From Paraneptunicella aestuarii (GTDB lineage: Bacteria > Pseudomonadota > Gammaproteobacteria > Enterobacterales > Alteromonadaceae): a DNA stretch of 64,000 nt. Both the position numbers and the translations under genes were made by a program. Location: NCBI RefSeq assembly GCF_019900845.1, contig NZ_CP074570.1, positions 4,526,001 to 4,590,000 of the forward strand, in the 5' to 3' direction. This document shows, piece by piece, positions 54,556 through 64,000 of the stretch (within the stretch, counting starts at the first letter, position 1; each line of letters starts with the position of its first letter). The notes below the pieces were generated by a model. The model saw nothing but the letters and a program-made list of their open reading frames with translations. It was not told where the DNA came from and searched no databases.

Positions 54556-57228
54556 TTAGAAAATCTCTTCGGCAGCCGCAGGTTCAGTTTCAGATTCCCC
54601 TACCGGATCAATAATTTCATGCTCTTCGACAAAAGCCTGTGGCTCTGTTCCTGCGATGAAATACTCGAATCGGGAGGTGTGATCAATTCTGTTTGTCAAT
54701 TTGCCTGTAGTGCGATCAATACGCACAGTGACAATACCTTCAGGAATATGCTTACTGGCTTCTTCTTTATCAGCCAAAGCAACATCCATAAAACGAATCC
54801 AGGCAGGTTGCGCAACACGGGCACCATCTTCTCCGCCCACCATCGCATTACCTATAATATTAGGGCTACGCTTTGTCAGCTCAGAAACTCGATTAAACAA
54901 GTATTTATTTCGAGAGGTGCGCCCTAACTCACGGTTCATATCGTCAAAGCCGACCCAGGATGTTGCCACAAGACCCGGCCCAAAACCGCTGAACCAGGTA
55001 TCTCGAGCATCGTTCGTTGTACCTGTTTTACCAGCAATATCTTTGCGATTAAGTAAAGTATTGGCACGCCACCCGGTGCCACGCCAGTATGTTTTATTTC
55101 GACTACTACCACCACCAGTGATTGCAGAATGCATCATTTCACCGACCAAAAATGCATTTTGCTCAGAGATAACTCGCTCGGCTTGAGGAGGAATAGGGTT
55201 ACTGGCATTTTCAGATGGATGAGGAACATTCTCAATTGCAGGTTCAAGTTGCGCTGTTAAATTATTTCCTGCAACACATTCAGGGCATGCTGTAGATGGA
55301 TTAGCTTGCCAGACAAACTCACCAAATTGCCCCTCGATACGTTCAATAAAGTGAGGTTGAACTGAGTACCCACCATTAGCAATAACCGAGAACCCCGTAG
55401 CCACTTGCAACGGTGTTAGCGAAGCCGTCCCCAAAGACAAGGATTCATCCCGAGGCAAATCAGCCAACTCAAAACCAAAGTGACGCATGTGCTCACGAGC
55501 ATTATCAATGCCCACGGCCCTTAACAGCCTCACGGAAACAACGTTTTTCGATTTACCCAGTGCAATACGCATTCGTATTGGTCCATCATAAACAGGAGGG
55601 GAGTTCTGAGGTCTCCAGGCATTACCCGAACTGCGATCCCATTGGTTAATGGGGGCGTCATTAATAACGGAAGCCAGTGTGTAACCATTCTCCAGTGCAG
55701 CGGAATACAGAAAGGGCTTGATGTTTGAACCAACCTGACGCTTCGCTTGGGTAGCTCTGTTAAACTGACTTTGATAAAAACTATAACCACCAACAATAGC
55801 TCGCACTGCACCATTATTAGGGTCGATCGCAACTAAAGCACCCGACACCTCGGGAAATTGAGAAAGTTGCCATTCTTGTTCGGTAGCCCCTTTCCAGCTT
55901 GCAGGTCTGATCCACACATAAGCACCGGCAGAAACAATATCACTGGCTAACTGTGGATCTTTGCCTTGCTTGTTATCACTGATAAAAGGACGAGCCCAAG
56001 CCAAACCATCCCAACTGATGTAATGATATTCGCCAAACTTATCCAGAACCGTAACCGCTTGCTCATAGACTTGGGTGACAATGGCCGGCACTAAGGGATC
56101 GTATTCCGTCTTGTCGGACAAATACTGCAACATCTGCTCTTCATTCCATGAAGGATCATCTAAATTGCTACTAGCTTTACTGTCAGAAGTATCTGAAACA
56201 TCATCACTCATTTCAGTGCCCTCTGTTTTCACAGGTTCACTTTCAGGCATTTTCCATAATTGCGCGATAGGGCCTCTATATCCGTGACGTTCATCATAAT
56301 CATGTAAATTCGCAATGACCGCATCACGCGCTGCAATTTGCATTTTTGATGGAACGGTCGCGTAAACATTATAGCCACCGGTTTCAGCTTCTTCTTTACC
56401 ATAAAGAGCGATCATTTCTTCATAAATAAGATTCGCCAAATAAGGCGCATCCAACTCAATCTCAGCGCCATGACGCTCTGCCGTAACCGGTTCTTGCGCA
56501 GCAGTTAAATATTCTTGCTCGGATATATAGCCTTCACTCAACATACGCGAAAGCACCACTCTTCGGCGCATTACTGAACGTTGGGGACGACTTATTGGAT
56601 TCATCGTGGAAGGCGCTTTTGGCAACCCAGCTAACGTTGCTATTTGGGCAAGATTGAGCTCTTTGATGTCTTTTCCATAATAAACCTGAGCAGCGGCACC
56701 GAAACCAAAGGCTCGATGTCCAAGCTCAACTTTATTAATGTAAAGAGTCAGTATTTCTTCTTTGGTTAATACGCGTTCAATGTGCCAAGCAATGAAGGCT
56801 TCTTTGAATTTACGTAAAAAGGTCTTTTCCCGACTAAGGAAAAAACCACGAGCCAACTGCATTGTTAAGGTGCTACCGCCCTGACCTTTTTCCCCGGTGA
56901 GCACCAGATTAACCACAGCTCGCATCACGCCAACAGGATCGATGCCTGGATGCTCAAAGAAACGGCTATCTTCAGTGGCTAAAATGGCATGAACTAACTG
57001 CTCAGGAACCTCGTCCAGTTCGAGTGGAATACGGCGCTTAACACCAAATTGAGAAATGAGTTTCCCGTCTTGAGTATAGACTTTCATAGGGGTCTGCAAA
57101 CGCACATCCTTCAACACCTCGACACTGGGCAAGTCGGGTTTGATATAGAAGTACAATGCAGCTACCGCGCACACCCCCATAACCATGGAGATAATAGCAA
57201 AGCCCACTAACCTTTTAATGTATTTCAC
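54556..57228 (-). CDS. mrcA: Penicillin-binding protein 1A (transglycosylase/transpeptidase)
   Basis: 890 residues, bifunctional class A PBP for peptidoglycan synthesis, with an N-terminal inner-membrane anchor. Transglycosylase domain: ATEDSRFFEHPGID with catalytic Glu, GGSTLTMQLARGFFLS, then RKFKEAFIAW. Transpeptidase domain: SxxK in QVGSNIKPF, SxN as KSKNVVSV, and KTGTTND as GKTGTTND. Insert region (about 330-390) is acidic and Ser-rich. Located divergently from pilMNOPQ, as commonly found. Confidence 0.96.
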   Translation of the reverse strand: MKYIKRLVGFAIISMVMGVCAVAALYFYIKPDLPSVEVLKDVRLQTPMKVYTQDGKLISQFGVKRRIPLELDEVPEQLVHAILATEDSRFFEHPGIDPVGVMRAVVNLVLTGEKGQGGSTLTMQLARGFFLSREKTFLRKFKEAFIAWHIERVLTKEEILTLYINKVELGHRAFGFGAAAQVYYGKDIKELNLAQIATLAGLPKAPSTMNPISRPQRSVMRRRVVLSRMLSEGYISEQEYLTAAQEPVTAERHGAEIELDAPYLANLIYEEMIALYGKEEAETGGYNVYATVPSKMQIAARDAVIANLHDYDERHGYRGPIAQLWKMPESEPVKTEGTEMSDDVSDTSDSKASSNLDDPSWNEEQMLQYLSDKTEYDPLVPAIVTQVYEQAVTVLDKFGEYHYISWDGLAWARPFISDNKQGKDPQLASDIVSAGAYVWIRPASWKGATEQEWQLSQFPEVSGALVAIDPNNGAVRAIVGGYSFYQSQFNRATQAKRQVGSNIKPFLYSAALENGYTLASVINDAPINQWDRSSGNAWRPQNSPPVYDGPIRMRIALGKSKNVVSVRLLRAVGIDNAREHMRHFGFELADLPRDESLSLGTASLTPLQVATGFSVIANGGYSVQPHFIERIEGQFGEFVWQANPSTACPECVAGNNLTAQLEPAIENVPHPSENASNPIPPQAERVISEQNAFLVGEMMHSAITGGGSSRNKTYWRGTGWRANTLLNRKDIAGKTGTTNDARDTWFSGFGPGLVATSWVGFDDMNRELGRTSRNKYLFNRVSELTKRSPNIIGNAMVGGEDGARVAQPAWIRFMDVALADKEEASKHIPEGIVTVRIDRTTGKLTNRIDHTSRFEYFIAGTEPQAFVEEHEIIDPVGESETEPAAAEEIF

Positions 57229-57705
57229 TACTTATCTGGTGTCCGCTAGAGAGAATGTTTTTAACAATGTCGTATTGTATATAACAATTTAGTTGATGCC
57301 ATGGAAATTGCGATTTTCTAACCCAATTTAACGGTTATTTGCGTATCAAAAGCTATGAATAAGTATACCTATTCACTGACCCCGAGTATTTTAGTCAAAC
57401 ATACCTGAAATTACTGCCCCCTGAATGACAAAATCGATCAGGTAAGACCTGTGTTAAAGGTGTTTTATTCCATAACCAATCTGGCCTCAAAGCGATAGTA
57501 CCAGTTGGACTTAGAACATGAGTTATTGCTCGAATCAATATTACCTCCTATGCTAAATCAAAGAGCAAATTATCCGGTTTTCTTAATGTCCAGATGCTAA
57601 CAAGTATTTGGTAAGGCACAGGAAAATATACCTAAGTACATTAAAGAGAACCAAAGATGTGACCGATTTAGGTAATATTAAAAATTAACAATATAAAAAC
57701 AATGG
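57229..57705. other. Divergent intergenic region between mrcA and pilM
   Basis: 477 bases with AT-rich composition and no convincing ORF on either strand. Promoters for both operons must lie here. A TATACAAT box on the minus strand near 57280-57295 could serve mrcA but lacks a good -35. Nothing distinct was recognised for pilM. Confidence 0.4.
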
Positions 57706-58779
57706 ATGGAACGGTTTGTGCTGAATACGCTTTTTCAGGCTAAAACCCCTCAAATGCTTGGTCTCGATATTGGCACTCGATATGTCAAGGCTTTGCTATT
57801 GGAAAAGAAAGGGGAACAGCTTCATGTCAATGCAATGGCGTGTGAACCCATTCTTGGGGACGCTTTCGCTGAACGTGAAATCAAAGATTTTGACGCGGTA
57901 AGCAATGCCATTCGTAAAATCAAACACAACCTGAAATTGAAAGTTAAAGATGTCGCTGTTGCAGTATCAGGCGCAGCCGCATTAACCAAAGTTGTACAAA
58001 TGCCATCAGGGCAAACCGATTTAGAACTGGAAGGTCAGATCGAATTAGAAGCCGACAGCCTCATCCCTTACCCGCTTGAAGATGTATATCTGGATTTCGA
58101 AGTCCTAGGTGTTAATAACAGTGACTCGGAAAAGAATGACATACTACTCAGTGTGGCTCACAAAAATATCGTCGATAGTCGTATTACTCTGTTAAGAGAA
58201 TTGGAATTCGAACCCAAAGTGATGGATATGGAAGGATACGCGCTCGGCAATTCACTGGTTCAATTTATTTCTGGTGAACCAGAAAAAATTCACTGTTGTT
58301 TTTGTGTGGGAGCAAGTCAGCTTCAACTTACCGTTATCCAAGGGAATAGAGTTATCTACAGCAAAGAGTTTCCATTTGGTGTAGACAAACTGATTTCAGA
58401 TTTATGTTTATTGCATGGATTGGACAAGATCACTGCCGCCAAGCAATTACATAGTAATGAACTTCCAGAGAGCTGGAAATTTGATACCTACCCGCAATTT
58501 TTAGGTAACCTTCAACAGCACATCAATAGAGCTCTACAGTTATATCAGAATGCATCTAATGCTCCTCTGCCAGAACAACTTTTATTGTGTGGTGGAGCAA
58601 GTGCTATTGAAGGATTGGTCGATGACCTCTCCAGCGATCTTGGTAAATCTATAAAGCTGTTTAACCCATTGGATTCGATGATCCTATCCGAAGACATCAA
58701 AAGCTCATCGCTGTTCGGTTCACAATTTGCCATTGCGGCAGGTTTAGCTATAAGGAGTTTAGACCCTTGTCACATATAA
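57706..58779 (+). CDS. pilM: Type IV pilus inner-membrane platform protein PilM
   Basis: 357 residues, actin-like cytoplasmic ATPase-fold protein that binds PilN. Family start MLGLDIGTRYVKALLL and the later VSGAAALTKVVQMPSG, SLIPYPLEDVYLDFE and LLLCGGASAIEGLVDDL segments are conserved. The ATG at 57706 has no clear ribosome site; a GTG at 57718, with GGAACGG upstream, would give a more typical short N-terminus. First gene of the pilMNOPQ operon; pilN overlaps it by 13 bases. Confidence 0.95.
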   Translation: MERFVLNTLFQAKTPQMLGLDIGTRYVKALLLEKKGEQLHVNAMACEPILGDAFAEREIKDFDAVSNAIRKIKHNLKLKVKDVAVAVSGAAALTKVVQMPSGQTDLELEGQIELEADSLIPYPLEDVYLDFEVLGVNNSDSEKNDILLSVAHKNIVDSRITLLRELEFEPKVMDMEGYALGNSLVQFISGEPEKIHCCFCVGASQLQLTVIQGNRVIYSKEFPFGVDKLISDLCLLHGLDKITAAKQLHSNELPESWKFDTYPQFLGNLQQHINRALQLYQNASNAPLPEQLLLCGGASAIEGLVDDLSSDLGKSIKLFNPLDSMILSEDIKSSSLFGSQFAIAAGLAIRSLDPCHI

Positions 58780-59357
58780 ACCTGTTACCCTGGCGCGAAA
58801 AGCTTAGAGAAAAACAAAAACAACAATACATCGGCGTACTTGCTGGCGTTGCAGTATTCATGCTGACAATCATGTTTTTAGTTGCATCTTTTGTCGATAA
58901 GCTCATAGACAACCAAAATAAGCGCAACCTATTCCTGCAACAACAAATAGCGGTTTTGGATGTCAAAATAGCAAAAATAAAGAGTATTAGAGAAAGTAAG
59001 CAATCACTTGAGCAACAAATCGCACTCATAGAACAGCTTCAAGCCAACCGCAATATTGCTCCACAAATCATAGATGAATTAGCCAAACTGGTTCCTTCCG
59101 GTATTGCATTTAAGAGCTTAAAACGTACTGAAAATCGTATTGAGGTACTTGGTATCAGCGAGTCCAACAATCGACTTTCCGAGTTCATGCGTAATCTGGA
59201 ACACTCAGAGGTGTTTATCAATAATGAACTGTCATCCATTGTTGCTGGTGCATCTTCCAACGAAGCCGGCAGTGATTTTAAACTCACATTTAAGATTAGC
59301 CCTAAAGTTGCACCTGAATTTAAGCCCTTGAGCACGGAAGGGGAGCAGAAGTCATGA
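58767..59357 (+). CDS. pilN: Type IV pilus assembly protein PilN
   Basis: 196 residues, beginning with the PilM-binding motif INLLPWREKLRE. A single membrane helix (about 22-44) and a coiled-coil/ferredoxin-like periplasmic part follow. The start is TTG at 58767, with AAGGAG about ten bases upstream, inside the end of pilM. Pairs with PilO to form the alignment complex between PilM and PilQ. Confidence 0.93.
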   Translation: MSHINLLPWREKLREKQKQQYIGVLAGVAVFMLTIMFLVASFVDKLIDNQNKRNLFLQQQIAVLDVKIAKIKSIRESKQSLEQQIALIEQLQANRNIAPQIIDELAKLVPSGIAFKSLKRTENRIEVLGISESNNRLSEFMRNLEHSEVFINNELSSIVAGASSNEAGSDFKLTFKISPKVAPEFKPLSTEGEQKS

Positions 59358-59974
59358 AGTTTGATTTCGAAAAACTCAAGGAAATGAACGATCTGGATCC
59401 GGAACAGATCGCAATATGGCCTTTTGAAGTCAAAATTGTCGTCGCATTATTTTTAGCGATTATCATGGGTGTGCTTGGATACTTTGTCATGGTCAAAGAC
59501 AAGCTTCCAGCATTGGACATTGCTCATGCAACAGAACAGGAATTACGCAATAGCTACCGCTCCAAGTATTCTATTGCATCCAATATGGAAGCCTATGAAG
59601 CTCAACTGGAAAAACTGAGAGAAGACTTCGACGCCATGCTCAAGTCCTTGCCCACCAGCAATGAAACCCCAGGCTTGTTGGACGACATCACCTTTGTTGG
59701 CACTTCAGCCGGACTTACTTTTAGGCTACTGAATTGGCAACAGGAGATCCCAAAAGAATTTTACGCCGAACTTCCCATCCAAATGGAAGTGACTGGTACT
59801 TACCATGAATTTGGTCAATTCCTGTCAGATATTGCTGCACTGCCTCGTATCGTGACAGTACATGATCTGGAAATGCAAGAAGACGGGGAAGCATTGTCGC
59901 TGAAGCTACAAGCAAAAACCTATCGCACCTCAAAACTGGAAGATGATTCAAATAAAGAAAAGGGAGGTAACTAA
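59354..59974 (+). CDS. pilO: Type IV pilus assembly protein PilO
   Basis: 206 residues. A short cytoplasmic part (MNDLDPEQIAIWP) is followed by one membrane helix (about 28-48), a coiled coil (QLEKLREDFDAMLKSLP) and a C-terminal domain ending in DLEMQEDGEALSLKLQAKTY, the usual PilO closing strands. It overlaps pilN by 4 bases and pilP by one base. Confidence 0.93.
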   Translation: MKFDFEKLKEMNDLDPEQIAIWPFEVKIVVALFLAIIMGVLGYFVMVKDKLPALDIAHATEQELRNSYRSKYSIASNMEAYEAQLEKLREDFDAMLKSLPTSNETPGLLDDITFVGTSAGLTFRLLNWQQEIPKEFYAELPIQMEVTGTYHEFGQFLSDIAALPRIVTVHDLEMQEDGEALSLKLQAKTYRTSKLEDDSNKEKGGN

Positions 59975-60519
59975 TGAATAAGTTACTTAACCTTTCACCT
60001 CTATTTGTACTTTTTTTATTGGCAGGATGTGAGCCCCAAATGGACGATCTGGAGCAGTTTCTTGTTGAAGTATCCAACACTCCCCAAACAGGGATTGAAC
60101 CCTATCCAGAATTTGAAACCAAGCCCGCATTCAAATACTCGGCGGCACAATTACGCAGTCCATTTCAACGATTACGTAGCAATGAAGTAGCAGTTACCGC
60201 ACCGAAATTATTGAATTGTCTACAGCCAGACACCAAACGCGGTAAGATGGCTCTGGAGAAATACGGTATTGATGCTTTAGCGATCCATGGCTTTTTCACC
60301 AGTATGGGGAAAACCTTCGCTGTTATTTTGACTAACGACGGTAGTCTTCACAAAGTGACCGTTGGAGATTACATTGGTCTTTTCTTTGGCAGAATAACCA
60401 AAATAGAAAACAACACAATTTACTACACCGAATTACTGCCTGATGGCACAGGGTGTTGGAAAGAGAAGAATTCGAAACTCACCATGTCGAGCGACACTGG
60501 AGAAAATAATAATGTCTGA
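59974..60519 (+). CDS. pilP: Type IV pilus lipoprotein PilP
   Basis: 181 residues. Lipobox LLAGC near residue 19 indicates acylation. An unstructured segment rich in Pro and Phe precedes the HR domain (DALAIHGFFTSMGKTFAVIL, VGDYIGLFFGRITKIENN), which binds the PilQ N-domain. AGGAGG-like site (GGAGGT) upstream. Its end overlaps the pilQ start by 8 bases. Confidence 0.94.
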   Translation: MNKLLNLSPLFVLFLLAGCEPQMDDLEQFLVEVSNTPQTGIEPYPEFETKPAFKYSAAQLRSPFQRLRSNEVAVTAPKLLNCLQPDTKRGKMALEKYGIDALAIHGFFTSMGKTFAVILTNDGSLHKVTVGDYIGLFFGRITKIENNTIYYTELLPDGTGCWKEKNSKLTMSSDTGENNNV

Positions 60520-62278
60520 GTTGACTTATAAGGAGCGCAGCTCGAAGCCAATCTTTGAATTGCGATCAGTGATCATTTTCACTTTGCTGAGTGCCATTTT
60601 TACTTACGCAACACCTGGAGTAAGCCAGGTTCAACAGCCTGTTTTGCTAGACACCAGCAAAGCAATGCCATCCGATGAAGCCGTTCGGCTAAATAATATT
60701 GATTTTCAACGTGATGGTGAAAATGGTGGTAAAGCTATCATCAAATTTAGTCAGCCCGGATACCAACTGATCGTCAGTAAGAACGGCAATCAAATCGCCG
60801 TCGATCTTCCCGGTGTTCGCTTGGGCGAAGAACAGCTATATCGTTTGAATGTTGCTGATTTCGGCACCTTGGTTAAAAGTATTGAAACCTTCGAAGACGC
60901 ACGCGCTAGTCGCGTGATCTTGCGTATGGATGGTGACTTTGAATATAGCCATGCCAAGGAAAGAGACTTATTAACCATTCGCGTTAAACCACAAGAAAAA
61001 CTGACTGAACAGGAAGCTGAGGCGCAGAAATATGTCGGTGCGCCAATCTCTCTCGATTTCCAGGATGTTCCCGTACGTCAGGTATTACAAATTATCGCTC
61101 AGGTTAACGGGTTTAATCTGGTTACCACGGACACTGTCTCCGGTAACGTCACCATTACTCTAAATAACGTACCTTGGGATCAGGCTCTAAGTATGATCCT
61201 GAAAATCAAAGGATTAGATCAACGTCAAGAAGGCAACATCTTGCTCATTGCCCCTGCTGAGGAATTATCGGCAAGAGAAACCCAACAGTTGCAATCAAAG
61301 AAACAAGTCGCCGATCTGGCTCCTTTGGTTTCTCACAATATGCAAGTTAATTACGCTAAAGCATCAGAACTCGCACCGATTTTAAAATCAGATGACGGCA
61401 GCATATTGAGCCAACGAGGTTCAGTCACCGTTGATGAACGTACCAACACACTCATTATTCGAGATACCGAAGAATCTATTGCAACAGCGATTGATACAAT
61501 CCGCATTCTTGATATTCCAGTGCGTCAGGTACTCATTGAATCACGCATGGTCACTGTACGCGACGGTGTGGACGAACAACTAGGTGTGCGTTGGGGCTTT
61601 ACTGATCAGCAAGATTCGGATGGGATTTCTGGTTCATTGGAAGGCGCAAATGCTGTTGCAGCCGGGACAATTCCGGGAATCGCGGATCGTTTGAATGTTA
61701 ACTTACCGGTGAGCAACCCTGCTGGTCGAATTGGTATTAGTGTTGCCAGATTAATTGATGGCACGATTCTGGACTTGGAACTTTCTGCTCTGGAAACAGA
61801 AAACAAGGGCGAAATCATTGCCAGCCCACGCATTACTGTGGCAAATCAACATGAAGCCTATATTGAACAAGGTGCCGAAATTCCATACGTACAGGCCACA
61901 TCAAGTGGGGCGACTTCAGTGGAATTTAAAAAAGCGGTATTAAGTATGCGCGTTATCCCTCACATCACACCTGACAATCGTGTCATTCTGGATCTTGTCG
62001 TTACACAAGACACCCGAGGTGAAACTGTATCCACGCCAACAGGGCCGGCAGTCGCTATTGATACACAGGAAATCAGCACTCAGGTTTTGGTTGAAAATGG
62101 TGAAACCATTGTGCTGGGGGGAATATTTCAACAAACCGTAACAGACACAAATAGTCAGGTTCCTCTTTTGGGAGAACTCCCTATCGTTGGCAAACTGTTC
62201 AAGAACACTCAGCAAGTTAACGATAAACGCGAACTGTTGATTTTCGTAACACCCAAAATCCTGACTGAGGCATTATAA
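60512..62278 (+). CDS. pilQ: Type IV pilus secretin PilQ
   Basis: 588 residues from ATG 60512 (GGAG nine bases upstream). A signal anchor is at about 18-40. An N-terminal AMIN-type segment (residues about 70-150, VDLPGVRLGEEQLYRLNV) precedes STN/N0 (ISLDFQDVPVRQVLQIIAQV) and N1 domains. The secretin domain contains QVLIESRMVTVRDGVDEQLGVRWG, here noted as QVLIESRMVTV and DEQLGVRWG, then IIASPRITVANQHEAYIEQG and GGIFQQTVTDTNSQVPLLGE. It forms the outer-membrane pore for type IVa pili. It is distinct from the lipoprotein secretin at 34681-36213. Confidence 0.96.
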   Translation: MSELTYKERSSKPIFELRSVIIFTLLSAIFTYATPGVSQVQQPVLLDTSKAMPSDEAVRLNNIDFQRDGENGGKAIIKFSQPGYQLIVSKNGNQIAVDLPGVRLGEEQLYRLNVADFGTLVKSIETFEDARASRVILRMDGDFEYSHAKERDLLTIRVKPQEKLTEQEAEAQKYVGAPISLDFQDVPVRQVLQIIAQVNGFNLVTTDTVSGNVTITLNNVPWDQALSMILKIKGLDQRQEGNILLIAPAEELSARETQQLQSKKQVADLAPLVSHNMQVNYAKASELAPILKSDDGSILSQRGSVTVDERTNTLIIRDTEESIATAIDTIRILDIPVRQVLIESRMVTVRDGVDEQLGVRWGFTDQQDSDGISGSLEGANAVAAGTIPGIADRLNVNLPVSNPAGRIGISVARLIDGTILDLELSALETENKGEIIASPRITVANQHEAYIEQGAEIPYVQATSSGATSVEFKKAVLSMRVIPHITPDNRVILDLVVTQDTRGETVSTPTGPAVAIDTQEISTQVLVENGETIVLGGIFQQTVTDTNSQVPLLGELPIVGKLFKNTQQVNDKRELLIFVTPKILTEAL

Positions 62279-62676
62279 ATAACTGCTACAATTTATGGCT
62301 GGATTAACAAGCTTATAACCACTTACTTTAGGGGTAAATATATTCACATTGATGTATTCTGGAAAATTGATAAGTGTGAAATTTTCACTAGATACACCAA
62401 CATTTTTGTAACTATTGGCGTAAGTTTCATCGTTTAGTGCTTTATTTCGATGAAAATACGCTTGGGCTGTGGATAAAATTTGTAAGCCTTCAGCCCTTGT
62501 TTTATAGGCTATGCGAGCATTTTTCTGTCTCTAAAAGGAGTTTATTAAGGCCAGTTGCAGAGGAAAACTTGCATATGCCGTCCGAGTCCTGAGATAATCC
62601 CGCTCTCGAAAATCTCGAGGGAGGTTAGTTTCTCCTGACACATCATTGAATAAATTAATTTTGACGTAATTGTAAA
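62279..62676. other. Intergenic region between pilQ and aroK
   Basis: 398 bases with no convincing ORF. It contains an 8-bp inverted repeat TTTCATCG/CGATGAAA (62425-62432 with 62448-62455) and GGGCTG/CAGCCC about 20 bases apart (near 62464-62503). Either could be an attenuator or terminator, but no long T tract follows. An AAGGAG-like site near 62535 is followed at once by a stop, so it is not used. A promoter for aroK is likely here. Confidence 0.4.
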
Positions 62677-63195
62677 ATGGCCGAAAAACGTAATATTTTC
62701 CTGATTGGCCCTATGGGGGCTGGTAAAAGCACTATCGGTAGACATTTAGCAGACCAACTTCATCTGGAATTTTTTGATTCCGACCAGGAAATTGAACGCC
62801 GCACTGGGGCTGATATAGCTTGGGTGTTTGATATTGAAGGCGAAGAAGGTTTCCGCGAACGTGAAGAAAAAGTAATCACCGACCTAACCGAAAAACAAGG
62901 TATCGTGCTAGCGACAGGCGGCGGCTCCATTATCCGCAAATCTGTTCGCAACAGACTCTCTGCACGAGGTATCGTAGTTTACCTTGAAACAACTGTTGAT
63001 AAACAAGTAGCAAGAACACAACGCGACAAGCGTCGCCCTTTGCTGCAAAACACAGATAGCCCTGAAACCGTTCTAAAAGATTTGGCAGGCGAGCGTAATC
63101 CTCTTTATGAAGAGATTGCCGATTATACCGTTCGCACCGACGACCAAAGTGCCCGAGCAGTGGCCAATGAAATCATCAGCCAAATCGGGTTGTAA
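62677..63195 (+). CDS. aroK: Shikimate kinase I
   Basis: 172 residues, standard AroK length; phosphorylates shikimate with ATP in aromatic amino acid synthesis. Walker [10 protein letters not shown], the shikimate-binding [11 protein letters not shown] and [10 protein letters not shown], and GGGSIIR and [11 protein letters not shown] with the lid arginines are present. Located between pilQ and aroB as in many gammaproteobacteria. Confidence 0.97.
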   Translation: MAEKRNIFLIGPMGAGKSTIGRHLADQLHLEFFDSDQEIERRTGADIAWVFDIEGEEGFREREEKVITDLTEKQGIVLATGGGSIIRKSVRNRLSARGIVVYLETTVDKQVARTQRDKRRPLLQNTDSPETVLKDLAGERNPLYEEIADYTVRTDDQSARAVANEIISQIGL

Positions 63196-63228
63196 TTAGT
63201 ATCATTTAACCCTTTTAAAATTGGAGAT

Positions 63229-64000
63229 ATGCGCTTGTCCACCATTCACGTAGCATTGGGAGAGCGCAGCTATCCCATCACTATTGAGCCCGGCGCTTTA
63301 GAAATCAGTTCTCTTTCAAGGCTGATATCACCACACATCAAAGCGAAGCGTGCGGTTATTATCACTAACCCGACGGTACAAGCATTGTATGAAGAAAAGC
63401 TGCGTCAAGCTCTTGGGGCAGAATTTGATCTCCATACCATAGTGATCCCTGATGGAGAACAGTACAAAAGCTTTGCAAGTTTTGAAGCAGCCAACACTCA
63501 ATTATTGGAAATAGAAGCTGCTCGAGACATTACCATTATTGCGCTTGGCGGTGGTGTAATAGGTGATTTAACAGGATTTGTCGCCGCTTGTTATCAACGA
63601 GGCGTGCCTTTTATTCAAGTTCCGACTACGCTTTTATCTCAAGTGGACTCATCTGTAGGTGGCAAGACAGCTATCAACCATCCTCTCGGAAAAAACATGG
63701 TTGGAGCCTTCTATCAGCCGCAAGCCGTCATTATTGATACCAATACATTGAGCACGCTTCCCGCACGCGAGTTTGCTGCTGGCATGGCGGAAGTCATTAA
63801 GTATGGGATCATCTATGATGGGGCGTTTTTCTCATGGCTGGAGAATCATACATCTGAGCTTAAAGCACTGAAACCCGAAGCCTTGCAATACGCGATCCGT
63901 CGTTGCTGTGAAATTAAGGCTGAGGTGGTCTCGCAAGATGAGAAAGAATCAGGGATCCGTGCTTTATTGAATTTAGGCCATACTTTTGGTCATGCTATTG
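63229..64000 (+). CDS. aroB: 3-dehydroquinate synthase (partial, 3-prime end outside window)
   Basis: First 257 codons; the remainder (about 100 residues) lies outside. Converts DAHP to 3-dehydroquinate. Family segments: [17 protein letters not shown] at the N-terminus, NAD-binding [20 protein letters not shown], shown here as [12 protein letters not shown] and FVAACYQR, then [31 protein letters not shown], the metal-binding GMAEVIKYG and [10 protein letters not shown]. An ATG (63229) has GGAG only two bases upstream; a TTG two codons later (63235) has better spacing and may be the true start. It follows aroK by 33 bases. Confidence 0.96.
   Translation, partial: MRLSTIHVALGERSYPITIEPGALEISSLSRLISPHIKAKRAVIITNPTVQALYEEKLRQALGAEFDLHTIVIPDGEQYKSFASFEAANTQLLEIEAARDITIIALGGGVIGDLTGFVAACYQRGVPFIQVPTTLLSQVDSSVGGKTAINHPLGKNMVGAFYQPQAVIIDTNTLSTLPAREFAAGMAEVIKYGIIYDGAFFSWLENHTSELKALKPEALQYAIRRCCEIKAEVVSQDEKESGIRALLNLGHTFGHAI

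Noticed and set aside
62545..62745. 66-codon minus-strand frame overlapping the aroK start
   Set aside because: Overlaps the start of a certain gene on the other strand, with no ribosome site or recognisable product.

Overview
The window is a chromosomal segment from a gammaproteobacterium, most likely of the marine Alteromonadales type. This rests on gene content and order: spc ribosomal operon, motX-rnr-rlmB, sfsA-dksA-gluQ-pcnB-folK-panB-panC, rsmD/ftsY-ftsE-ftsX, rpoH, mrcA/pilMNOPQ-aroK-aroB, a TorF-type outer-membrane protein, a DcaP-type porin and a yjaG homologue. Base composition is moderate to low GC. No tRNA, rRNA, CRISPR array, transposase or prophage block was seen.

Layout. 1-5415 (minus): the spc operon from rplN to secY and the first 16 codons of rpmJ, with a stringent-type promoter at about 5543-5571; the S10 operon is not upstream. 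5831-12487 (minus): a GNAT acetyltransferase, a 27-residue micro-ORF, a secreted amidohydrolase, rlmB, rnr and motX. 12657-18547: a membrane hybrid histidine kinase, then a Cache-domain chemoreceptor and a DcaP-like porin. 18620-22074 (minus): a CI-like repressor, a TorF-type porin and a RegA/RegB-like two-component pair whose kinase has a Met/His-rich extracytoplasmic loop. 22257-25712: an Old Yellow Enzyme gene facing a MerR-family regulator across a 19-bp-spacer promoter, then an SDR dehydrogenase and a carboxymuconolactone-decarboxylase-like protein. Two copies of a structured dispersed repeat lie here. 25963-28351: yadG-yadH ABC transporter with a coupled methyltransferase gene.

28419-36556 (minus) is the most unusual region. 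It is a compact operon encoding a TcpQ-domain protein, a lipoprotein secretin of the type IVb pilus class, an unrecognised lipoprotein, an R64-PilP-like protein, and finally a 1666-residue protein built almost entirely from heptad-multiple repeats. No pilin, assembly ATPase, platform protein or prepilin peptidase accompanies it. The simplest reading is a secretin-based export or display system for a long coiled-coil rod. A degenerate EAL-domain gene and two strong hairpins flank it.

37724-45282: the pantothenate/folate/RNA-processing cluster, dksA, sfsA and divergent pepB. 45378-54489: a tiny HTH protein, yjaG with a possible structured leader, rsmD and divergent ftsYEX, an EAL-HDOD gene placed between ftsX and rpoH, rpoH, and the NAD-malic enzyme gene maeA. 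54556-64000: mrcA (PBP1A) divergent from pilMNOPQ, then aroK and the 5-prime part of aroB, which runs off the window.

Two separate secretin systems therefore occur within 30 kb: the canonical type IVa PilQ complex (60512-62278) and the type IVb-like lipoprotein secretin (34681-36213) tied to the giant repeat protein. Start codons were re-chosen for several genes (rplE, motX, pepB, rsmD, ftsY, rpoH, pilQ, the MerR regulator and the giant protein) from Shine-Dalgarno position and family N-termini.
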